Source of the DNA: an uncultured Lachnospiraceae bacterium
GTDB lineage: Bacteria; Bacillota; Clostridia; Lachnospirales; Lachnospiraceae
DNA length: 8,735 nt
Direction of reading: 5' to 3'
Assembly: GCA_946406305.1 (NCBI GenBank)
Contig: CAMJKC010000066.1
Span: 1-8,735 of the forward strand
Both the position numbers and the translations under genes were made by a program. This document shows positions 1 through 6,031 of the stretch, in pieces. Under the pieces are notes generated by a model. It made no database searches, had not been told where the DNA came from, and was given only the letters and a program-made list of their open reading frames with translations. The first letter of the stretch is position 1. Each line of letters begins with the position of its first letter.

Positions 1-734
1 TAAAGACCTACATGATAGTCTCCTAAACTTAAACCTATCATAGTAATATCGCAATTATTAAATATATTTTGAGAAAGCACAGTAACAAATAAGAAAAATA
101 CTGGCTTTATATGTTTTCGCCAATCTACTTTAATAATAAATCTAATATCACAAAATCTTTTTCGATAAACTATATTAGAAATACATAACAAAAAATTAGA
201 AGCAATACTTATAATAGCATATTCAACATAATCTTCTTTGCTTCTTACAAAAATAACCATTGCTATTATTGACAAAATTTGAAATATAAAAGATCTCACT
301 GTTATAAATTTAAAATTCTCAACTGCAATATTTATCCAATCCATACTAAAAGTAGTTGAAAATATATTAAAAGAATATATTAATATTAGCAACCAATAAC
401 TATATATTTTTTTATATAATATCATTACAATAATTAAAAGTAATAGAGCAAAAATTGATGTATATAAATTTATTGAGAATATTTCACTCGCTATATTAGA
501 TAATTCTTTCCTATTGTTTCTCACTCTACTACATTCTCTTATAGCATATGTAGATATACCTAAAGAAGCAAGTAAAGCAAAATAACTCACAATAGATTGA
601 GAAAAATTTAATTTACCAACATTTTCAGCCTGTAATACTTGAGAAATATACGGAAATGCAATTATTGGAAATATTATTGATAAACATGTTTTTATAGAAT
701 TGTATATAATATTTTTTATATCTTTATTTTTCAT
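1..734 (-). CDS. wzx: Wzx-type oligosaccharide flippase, N-terminal half (3' end cut by window)
   Basis: I translated this frame by hand: ATG at 734-732, then 244 sense codons with no stop before the left edge. The protein should flip undecaprenyl-diphosphate-linked repeat units across the membrane (MOP/MATE-like superfamily). What shows it: a short charged N-terminus (MKNKDIKNIIYNS), then the Wzx-like helix with FPYIS (residues 27-31), the pattern NVGKLNFSQSIVSYF (38-52), YAIRE (63-67), several hydrophobic helices (about 88-107, 112-128, 147-163, 172-189) and CDITMIGL (228-235), which matches the conserved D-x-TMIG segment of the family. Known members are about 400-480 residues, so roughly half is present. 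The start is one base after the stop of the upstream glycosyltransferase. No Shine-Dalgarno is visible before it, so translation probably depends on coupling. The family call is strong; the exported glycan cannot be read from sequence. Confidence 0.9.
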   Translation of the reverse strand, partial: MKNKDIKNIIYNSIKTCLSIIFPIIAFPYISQVLQAENVGKLNFSQSIVSYFALLASLGISTYAIRECSRVRNNRKELSNIASEIFSINLYTSIFALLLLIIVMILYKKIYSYWLLILIYSFNIFSTTFSMDWINIAVENFKFITVRSFIFQILSIIAMVIFVRSKEDYVEYAIISIASNFLLCISNIVYRKRFCDIRFIIKVDWRKHIKPVFFLFVTVLSQNIFNNCDITMIGLSLGDYHVGL

Positions 735-735
735 T

Positions 736-1665
736 TTATATTATTAAGTTTAAAATTTTTTTCATACTGCTTATAAGTATTTTTATAATAACTATTAAAT
801 ATCCAAGTGCAAAATCATAAGGATTATAGTATTTAATGAAAGATTTCCAAAAATTTCGTAAAATGTAAGAGCATTTTTGTTTTCTAACTACATATTCAAA
901 ATGCAGACTTATACAAAAAAAAAGATTATCACATTTAACTTTTTTATATGTGTTTTTTGAAATAAAACTATTTTTGTATAATGAATATATATTATCCATA
1001 AAATCAACTAAAAATGCATCAAATAAGTCATATTTCCCCTTTTTTAACACATCATGTGGTAAACTTTCAAAAAGTATTTCATTATTAATTTCATATTTTC
1101 TATTATCTTTGAAAGAAAATAAAATATCTAAATGTGGAAAATACTTATCATATTCAGACTTGTTGAATATTCTATCAAAATCACATTTCCAATAGCTAAT
1201 ACCCCCTGACCACGATGAATAGTAACTTAAATTAAATATAAATTCATCAAAGTTTAATAATTTATTTGTACAAACTTTTTTAATATTTTTATTTAAAAAA
1301 TATATAATCGGTTTATCTTGATTATGATTTTTAGATATATTAATAAGTTTTTCAAGTGTTCCATTTAATAATGTAAATCTATGATTAACAAACTTTACAA
1401 GGTTTCCATTTGCTAATTTAAAACAATCAATTTGATTTTGAAATAATAATGAATTTGTTTTTTTGTATATTAAATTATTATGCATTGTCATTATTTCTTT
1501 TATTTTTTCATGTAACTCTTCGCCAGTTCCATTATCAGTAACAACAACTTCAAATAAATTATCATCAATATTTTGATAATAAATACTATTGATAACTGGA
1601 ATTATCCACTCAACCATACCATTTGTAGGTATGCATAATGATAAATGCAAATTATTATTTCCCAT
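736..1665 (-). CDS. Family 2 glycosyltransferase (abequosyltransferase-like), atypical DXD
   Basis: A 309-residue protein with a GT-A type N-terminal domain. It probably transfers a nucleotide-activated sugar to a lipid-linked glycan on the cytoplasmic face. Visible signatures are LSLCIPT (8-14) for the first beta strand, VVVTDNGTG (40-48) for the nucleotide-binding strand, and GNLVKFVNHRFTLLNGTLEKL (from 87), which is where GT2 enzymes normally carry a DxD metal-binding motif. Here the position reads NHR (94-96), so metal binding or donor handling may differ. SSWSGGISYWK (150-160) and HLD (178-180) may be acceptor-side elements. The C-terminus is basic with a hydrophobic stretch (about 284-303), suggesting membrane association. 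The ATG at 1665 has AAGGA five bases upstream (1671-1675) and overlaps the upstream epimerase gene by 11 bases. The resemblance to RfbV-type abequosyltransferases is from memory and distant; donor and acceptor are unknown. A T9 run lies in codons 248-251. Confidence 0.8.
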   Translation of the reverse strand: MGNNNLHLSLCIPTNGMVEWIIPVINSIYYQNIDDNLFEVVVTDNGTGEELHEKIKEIMTMHNNLIYKKTNSLLFQNQIDCFKLANGNLVKFVNHRFTLLNGTLEKLINISKNHNQDKPIIYFLNKNIKKVCTNKLLNFDEFIFNLSYYSSWSGGISYWKCDFDRIFNKSEYDKYFPHLDILFSFKDNRKYEINNEILFESLPHDVLKKGKYDLFDAFLVDFMDNIYSLYKNSFISKNTYKKVKCDNLFFCISLHFEYVVRKQKCSYILRNFWKSFIKYYNPYDFALGYLIVIIKILISSMKKILNLII

Positions 1666-2584
1666 ATTTTTCCTTCAAATGTTTATATAAATCTTTTATA
1701 CCTTTTTCAATATCTATATTTACGGGATTTCCAAATTCTTTAGCATAACGACTAATTTCCAAAATTATTGATTTTACATCTGATATTCTTTTGTCAGTAT
1801 TCTTTATATCAACATCACTGTTTACATATATTTTTATATAATTAACTATTTCATTTATAGAAGTTCCTTTTCCGCTTCCTAAATTATAAATTTTATATAA
1901 TGAATTATCGCCAGCAATATTTATTATTCCATTGATTGCATCATCAATATAAATATAATCTCGTACATTAGTTCCATCACCATAAATATTAAGTTCCAAA
2001 TTATTCATTGCATTATACACAAATGTTGATATTAAACCTTGACCTGAATTTGGTTTTTGATATTTTCCATATGGATTACTGAGTCTAATAATACGATAAT
2101 CCAATCCATAATTATATTGATACATGAATAACAATTTTTCTATAGTATTTTTTTGTATGCCATAAGCAGTAATTGGATTTGTGGGCGTGGTTTCATTTGG
2201 TGCAAAATTATTATTTCCGTATATTGCCCCACCTGATGAAATAAAAATTATTTTTTTTGAATTATTTTTTACCATTGAATCAAGCAAATTAATAGTAATT
2301 TCTACATCATTTATTATATTTTTTTTAATATTTAAATTTGAATTAGCTGGCACACACGAGCAAAACAAATGATATACAGTATCAATATTTTTTGTTATAG
2401 AATCAAAATTGGTCTCATTAGTTATATTAGTTTCAATAAATTCTACATTTTTGTCTATAAATAATTCTTTATACTCATTATCTATTTTCATTGACAATAA
2501 AAAAAGCTTGTCATTACCATTGCTTAATTTCAATGCCAAGTTCGTACCAATAAATCCAGTTGCTCCAATTAGTAAAATGTTCAT
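1655..2584 (-). CDS. NAD-dependent epimerase/dehydratase, GalE-like extended SDR
   Basis: A 309-residue extended short-chain dehydrogenase/reductase acting on a nucleotide sugar, most likely a C4 epimerase or a C4 keto-reductase. The N-terminal Rossmann motif is GATGFIG (7-13). The catalytic Ser region is FISSGGAIYG (114-123), the Tyr-Lys pair is YGIQK (Y141, K145), followed by RLSNPYG (167-173) and NVRDYIYIDD (206-215), the extended-SDR substrate-binding signature. The tail RISDVKSI (266-273) and ISRYAKEFG (277-285) matches the C-terminal domain of UDP-glucose 4-epimerase-like proteins. At 309 residues it is somewhat shorter than typical GalE (about 330-340). The start has AAGGA (2595-2599) ten bases upstream and lies 3 bp after the RmlC-like stop; its 3' end overlaps the glycosyltransferase gene. 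Its place beside an RmlC-like epimerase makes a role in a dedicated deoxysugar plausible, but it could equally supply UDP-Gal or UDP-GalNAc. Substrate undetermined. Confidence 0.85.
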   Translation of the reverse strand: MNILLIGATGFIGTNLALKLSNGNDKLFLLSMKIDNEYKELFIDKNVEFIETNITNETNFDSITKNIDTVYHLFCSCVPANSNLNIKKNIINDVEITINLLDSMVKNNSKKIIFISSGGAIYGNNNFAPNETTPTNPITAYGIQKNTIEKLLFMYQYNYGLDYRIIRLSNPYGKYQKPNSGQGLISTFVYNAMNNLELNIYGDGTNVRDYIYIDDAINGIINIAGDNSLYKIYNLGSGKGTSINEIVNYIKIYVNSDVDIKNTDKRISDVKSIILEISRYAKEFGNPVNIDIEKGIKDLYKHLKEKYGK

Positions 2585-2587
2585 TAT

Positions 2588-3160
2588 TTATAAATCCTTA
2601 AAAGCATCTAATTTAGTAAAATCCTCAAAAGACAATAATTTCATATCTCTCTCACTATGTATAGCTTCATTCATGTCCTTTATTGGCCATTTAATATCCA
2701 AAACTTTATCATCAAACATTATCCCTGTATCAAACTCTTTATAATAAGCCCCATCACATAAATACAACATATGCATATCATCAGTCATAGATAAAAAGCC
2801 ATGTGCAAATCCATGAGGAACATATAGTAAATTATGGTTTGTATCATTCAATATAAAAGTTTGATATTTTAAATAGGTGTCACTTTTTTCTCTTAAGTCA
2901 ACAATAATATCAACACATTCACCTTTCAAAACAGTTACAATTTTTTTTTGTGGATTTTTATATTGAAAATGCATTCCTCTAATAACATTTTTTTGAGAAA
3001 TTGACATAAAAGCTTCAGATAAGTTAAAATTAATGCCCGCAGTATTAAAAATGTTCTTTTCAAAAATTTTCTCAAAACTACCTCGAGCATCCCCACTAAA
3101 AAATGGGACTATTAGCATCGAATCTTTTAACTCAGTTTTTACAAATTCAAAATTAGTCAT
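2588..3160 (-). CDS. RmlC/RfbC-family nucleotide-4-keto-6-deoxyhexose 3,5-epimerase
   Basis: A 190-residue cupin enzyme, the usual length for RmlC. The family epimerises C3 and/or C5 of a nucleotide-linked 4-keto-6-deoxy sugar. Visible landmarks: DARGSF (24-29), VIRGMHFQ (59-66) with H64 as the catalytic base position, QKKIV (71-75) with a substrate-binding Lys, VDIIVDLR (83-90), VPHGFAHGF (114-122) with the second active-site His H120, LYLCDGAYY (132-140) with Y133/Y139 where RmlC has its catalytic and substrate Tyr, TGIMFDD (145-151), IKWP (156-159) and SERD (169-172). So it looks catalytically intact. The SISQKNVIRGMHFQ wording reminds me more of the RfbC variants seen with CDP-glucose pathway genes (rfbF/rfbG) than of classical dTDP-rhamnose RmlC; this is recall, not a search. 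GAGGAG (3166-3171) precedes the ATG, which overlaps the upstream SDR stop by 8 bases. An A9 run occupies codons 71-74. Confidence 0.9.
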   Translation of the reverse strand: MTNFEFVKTELKDSMLIVPFFSGDARGSFEKIFEKNIFNTAGINFNLSEAFMSISQKNVIRGMHFQYKNPQKKIVTVLKGECVDIIVDLREKSDTYLKYQTFILNDTNHNLLYVPHGFAHGFLSMTDDMHMLYLCDGAYYKEFDTGIMFDDKVLDIKWPIKDMNEAIHSERDMKLLSFEDFTKLDAFKDL

Positions 3161-4088
3161 TTTCTCTCCTCATACTTTCATATGTTCTTTTTATTCCTTC
3201 TACAAATGAAACTTTTGGTTCATATCCAAATTTATCATATACTTTTTTTGTATCAAATTCATTAAAATCTAATATTGTTTTGGGATTAGGTAATTCCCCG
3301 AATCCAAGTAAATTCTTATATGTTTCATTTTCTTCAATCGTATCACACAGTTCTATAATATACTCTTTTAACTTTTTTTGTTTAGTATTGCCAATATAAT
3401 ATGATTCATTTTTTTCACCTTTTTCACCAATCAATTTAAGTATTTCAACCGCATCATCAATATAAATAAAATCATATAACTGTTCACCTGAAGAAAAACT
3501 ACAATGTTTCTTTGCATTTAATGATCTAATTGTTGTATTAATTAATCTTTCACTCTTTTCTCCCGGTCCGTACACATTTGATATCAATGCACCAATATAG
3601 TCTACACCTTCTTTTTGACATACAGTTTTTGACATATACTTAGCTGCAAGTTTTGCTGTAGAATATAATGTATTTATTGAAACATCATCTTTTAAATCAA
3701 TTGCTTCCTTGATCTCATATTCCATTATAGATTCTGCAAATACAAATTTTTTACATCCAAGTTTTGCTGCTACTATGGCCGCATCACAAGCATTATATAT
3801 ATTATTTATTTGTACTTTATAATCACCTCTTAAGCTTCCACTACTTCCTTCCCAAGCGAAATGATAAAACACATCTATATCTGTGTCTCTAATTTTGCTT
3901 TCTATATCTTCAATGAAATCGACATTAATTTCAATCCAGTCAATATATTCATTTCTTAATATTTTTTTATCTACTTTAGATAAATCATTAGTTAATGCAA
4001 ATACTTTTATTCTTTTTGTAACAAAATTCTTTAGCAATGCATTCCCAAGAAATCCGTTTGCTCCTGAAATAATGACCTTTTTTATCAT
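3153..4088 (-). CDS. NAD(P)-dependent sugar-nucleotide SDR (possible 4-keto reductase of a deoxysugar pathway)
   Basis: A 311-residue extended SDR. The N-terminal cofactor motif is SGANGFLG (8-15), then VFYHFAWEG (73-81), the Ser-bearing strand KFVFAESIMEYE (114-125, S120), the catalytic pair YSTAK (Y142, K146), ISNVYGPGE (169-177), INTTIRSL (183-190) and YDFIYIDDA (205-213). The HFAWEGSSG and AESIMEYE wording is unlike RmlB, RmlD or GalE. It resembles the SDRs I recall beside CDP-glucose 4,6-dehydratase and RfbC-like genes, where a 4-keto reductase of the CDP-abequose/paratose-synthase type is expected. Translation is coupled to the RmlC-like gene (8-base overlap), suggesting both act on the same intermediate, with epimerisation followed by C4 reduction. 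The start is supported by a strong GAGGAG eight bases upstream (4097-4102) and follows the largest gap in the window. An epimerase or dehydratase role is not excluded. Confidence 0.85.
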   Translation of the reverse strand: MIKKVIISGANGFLGNALLKNFVTKRIKVFALTNDLSKVDKKILRNEYIDWIEINVDFIEDIESKIRDTDIDVFYHFAWEGSSGSLRGDYKVQINNIYNACDAAIVAAKLGCKKFVFAESIMEYEIKEAIDLKDDVSINTLYSTAKLAAKYMSKTVCQKEGVDYIGALISNVYGPGEKSERLINTTIRSLNAKKHCSFSSGEQLYDFIYIDDAVEILKLIGEKGEKNESYYIGNTKQKKLKEYIIELCDTIEENETYKNLLGFGELPNPKTILDFNEFDTKKVYDKFGYEPKVSFVEGIKRTYESMRREND

Positions 4089-4135
4089 AATAAATACTCC
4101 TCAAACTATTATAATTTAATTATAACAAAATATCA
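4089..4135 (-). promoter_or_regulatory. Largest intergenic gap (47 bp), AT-only palindrome, possible weak internal promoter
   Basis: The gap between the flavoprotein stop and the SDR start. It holds TTATAATTTAATTATAA (4109-4125), a perfect 17-bp inverted repeat about a central base and made only of A and T. On the minus strand this gives two TATAAT hexamers (4124-4119 and 4113-4108). No convincing -35 element sits 16-18 bases upstream of either: for the second, the position reads ATGATA. In DNA this AT-rich, both the palindrome and the -10 look-alikes may be chance. There is no G+C stem or U-tract typical of an intrinsic terminator. Confidence 0.2.
4097..4102 (-). promoter_or_regulatory. Strong Shine-Dalgarno of the SDR gene
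   Basis: GAGGAG on the minus strand, eight bases before the ATG at 4088. It is the best-matched ribosome binding site in the window. It follows the only real gap in the gene string, so this gene does not rely on coupling to the upstream flavoprotein gene. It fixes the start codon choice. Confidence 0.75.
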
Positions 4136-5341
4136 TTATTTTAACAACTTTTTACCCAAATCCATTGCCAACTTTACAACCTTATCAGAATTATAATGAA
4201 TATGTTCTCCCCATCTTCCAAGTCCATAAACATTATATTTTTTCATATAATTTAGTAAATTATTCATTATTATAGGCTTTTCTATAGTATTTAATGGATA
4301 TGTATATTCATTTTCATAATAAAAATTATTAGTATTATAGTCAAAACGATTTTTATTGGTTTCAGTCCAATATCCTTTACTATTAGGTAAAAAATTCTTT
4401 CTTAACAATATTCTATGGTACTTTTTTGTTAAACTTGGATAATATATCCAATGTGCATTAGTATCTATATTTTGATTTATATATTCTATAATTGTAGATG
4501 AAATTTTTAACTTTTTAATAGAATCAACGATACTATCTGGTGCACCTATTATTTCTTCAAAACTTATCCATGGAATTGTTGAAATAATACTTTCAAATTC
4601 ATATTTTTCATCATCAGTTACTATGGATTTATCTAATATATTTAATTTTGTAACCTTTTTATTTAGCAATAAATTGTTAGCTATATTTTCACCCATCCTA
4701 TTCCATATTTCACCATACCCATATTCTTTTGGATAATAGAATCTTGTATGACCTGGTTCTTTCCCATATGCTTTTTTATTAAGACACGATAAAAGCGTTT
4801 CATCAAAACTTACATTTGGTAATTTTTCCAACCAGTATGTCCCTAAATCATTTAATTCTTCACCAAACATTTTTTGATTATATGGTATCATATAATCATT
4901 TGCAATTTTTTCTCCTAACTTCCAATATATCCATTCAACAAATTTTTCAGGTTTAGGTTTATTAAGATTACATCCAGCAATTGCGATTGATTTCAAATAT
5001 TCAATTTGCAATTTTTGTGATAGTTGCCAGATATTTGCTTCTATTGGATGATTGATATACTCCGAATCAAGTTCAATCTTACTAATTCTATCAAATTTAT
5101 TCCATTCATCTTCATGCATAAAATTAAATAAAAAATCACATACTTCAACATTATCAGCATCTAAAAAATGTCCACCGCCAATATCCAAGTATGCATCATC
5201 GATTACTTTTGAACGGCATAATCCCCCACATTCACTTTCTTTTTCTAATAGTAAAAAATTATTTTCATTATTTTGTTTTAAAACATTTGCTAATGTTAAA
5301 CCTGCAGGACCAGCACCTAGAATTATATATTTATACTTCAT
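4136..5341 (-). CDS. FAD-dependent protein related to UDP-galactopyranose mutase
   Basis: A 401-residue flavoprotein of the amine-oxidase/protoporphyrinogen-oxidase superfamily. FAD binding is shown by ILGAGPAGLT (7-16), the acidic end of the second strand LLEKE (31-35), the GG doublet ECGGLCRS (37-44) and the C-terminal GLGRWGEH (373-380). By eye it also lines up with bacterial UDP-galactopyranose mutase: DIGGGHFLD (53-61) against the YGAHIFH region, PYNQKMFGEELNDLG (153-167) against GYTEKQWGRSAKELP, KKYHRILLRK (306-315) against PYTRIIEHK with the key Arg kept (R310), and NEYTYPLN (344-351) against EPYYPVN. The mutase active-site Trp is Phe here (F159), and the Arg after the IKRIP segment that binds the UDP diphosphate appears absent (KLPNVSFDE, 173-181). 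It may therefore act on a different sugar or do different redox chemistry. AAAGGA (5347-5352) supports the ATG. Family confidence is high, function uncertain. Confidence 0.8.
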   Translation of the reverse strand: MKYKYIILGAGPAGLTLANVLKQNNENNFLLLEKESECGGLCRSKVIDDAYLDIGGGHFLDADNVEVCDFLFNFMHEDEWNKFDRISKIELDSEYINHPIEANIWQLSQKLQIEYLKSIAIAGCNLNKPKPEKFVEWIYWKLGEKIANDYMIPYNQKMFGEELNDLGTYWLEKLPNVSFDETLLSCLNKKAYGKEPGHTRFYYPKEYGYGEIWNRMGENIANNLLLNKKVTKLNILDKSIVTDDEKYEFESIISTIPWISFEEIIGAPDSIVDSIKKLKISSTIIEYINQNIDTNAHWIYYPSLTKKYHRILLRKNFLPNSKGYWTETNKNRFDYNTNNFYYENEYTYPLNTIEKPIIMNNLLNYMKKYNVYGLGRWGEHIHYNSDKVVKLAMDLGKKLLK

Positions 5342-5342
5342 T

Positions 5343-6029
5343 TTAATCCTTTCTAAATAATTCCCAAAAAATATACTTAATTAATTTTTTCCCCGTTTCA
5401 AATGCCTTAAAATGTGTACTACCAGCTATTCTTTCACTTTCAATTGTTGGGAACTCTATTCTTTTTATTCTAAACTTATATGCTCTACAACATGTTTCTA
5501 TATCAAACGACATTGGGTAATCAGAAATATTCATTTTTTTAAAAGCACTAACCGTCATACCTCTAAAACCATGTAAAACATCCCAAGTAGTATTTCCTTC
5601 TCTTTTAAATAGCAATTTTGCTAAAAATGCTAATGCAATCACAAACCATTTTCGGTATTTAATTATTTTGTCATCTTCTTCATTGTGTGCTCCTTTTATC
5701 ATACGACTTCCTATAACAAACTCATATCCTTGGTCAAAAAAAGTCTTAAATTTATAAATGTCATCTATTGGTATTGTACCTTTAGGATGATATATTACAA
5801 ATGCATCACACATACAATTATATCCTGCATCTTTACAAGCTGCATTGTATCCTTTTTTTGACTGCTGCATAACTTCTATGCCAATTTCTTTTAAGTACTC
5901 AACTGTGCCATCAGTACTTCCACCATCTATACAATATACTTGATCAAATTTATTCTTATCAATTAATGGAATATCGTGTTTGCATCCTTCCAATTCATTC
6001 CATGTTAATAAACATAATGCTATTTTCAT
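5343..6029 (-). CDS. Family 2 glycosyltransferase, DPM-synthase-like, HPKGT variant
   Basis: A 228-residue single-domain GT2 protein. The start MKIALCLLTWNELEG gives strand one, VYCIDGGSTDGT (31-42) is the nucleotide-binding motif, KKGYNAA (58-64) follows, and VIYHPKGTIP (78-87) sits where dolichol-phosphate-mannose-synthase-like enzymes have the DxD metal site. Then come VIGSRMIKG (105-113), the WDVLHGFRGMTV segment (149-160), and FDIETCCRAYKFRIKRIEFP (175-194), typical of the C-terminal half of the DPM1/polyprenyl-phosphate glycosyltransferase fold. There is no C-terminal transmembrane pair, only one moderately hydrophobic stretch (about 129-141). A plausible role is loading a sugar on polyprenyl phosphate or adding one to the lipid-linked oligosaccharide. 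I recall the HPKGT form as a recurrent subfamily in polysaccharide loci, so it is probably not a mutation. GGAG (6038-6041) lies eight bases before the ATG, inside the last codons of the upstream gene, which ends 2 bases earlier. Acceptor and donor unknown. Confidence 0.8.
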   Translation of the reverse strand: MKIALCLLTWNELEGCKHDIPLIDKNKFDQVYCIDGGSTDGTVEYLKEIGIEVMQQSKKGYNAACKDAGYNCMCDAFVIYHPKGTIPIDDIYKFKTFFDQGYEFVIGSRMIKGAHNEEDDKIIKYRKWFVIALAFLAKLLFKREGNTTWDVLHGFRGMTVSAFKKMNISDYPMSFDIETCCRAYKFRIKRIEFPTIESERIAGSTHFKAFETGKKLIKYIFWELFRKD

Positions 6030-6031
6030 AT

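Noticed and set aside
2409..2744. Plus-strand open frame of 111 codons spanning the junction of the epimerase and GalE-like genes
   Set aside because: It lies entirely antisense to two well-supported genes, shows no family signature and is expected by chance in AT-rich DNA. The same holds for the other plus-strand frames (950-1195, 2181-2372, 3883-4119, 5052-5360, 8067-8345).
3153..4088. Calling the SDR RmlD or RmlB to complete a dTDP-rhamnose pathway
   Set aside because: It lacks the wording of both (no RmlB-type ETYG or DHGR signatures, and the HFAWEG and AESIMEYE segments differ), and rmlA is absent from the window.
4089..4135. Intrinsic terminator between the flavoprotein and SDR genes
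   Set aside because: The inverted repeat has no G or C pairs and no following U-tract on the minus strand, so it would not form a stable terminator hairpin.
4136..5341. Naming the flavoprotein glf (UDP-galactopyranose mutase) or a protoporphyrinogen oxidase
   Set aside because: The overall match to the mutase is good, but the active-site Trp and a diphosphate-binding Arg seem to be replaced, so the symbol would overstate function. Haem synthesis is unlikely given the glycan gene neighbours.
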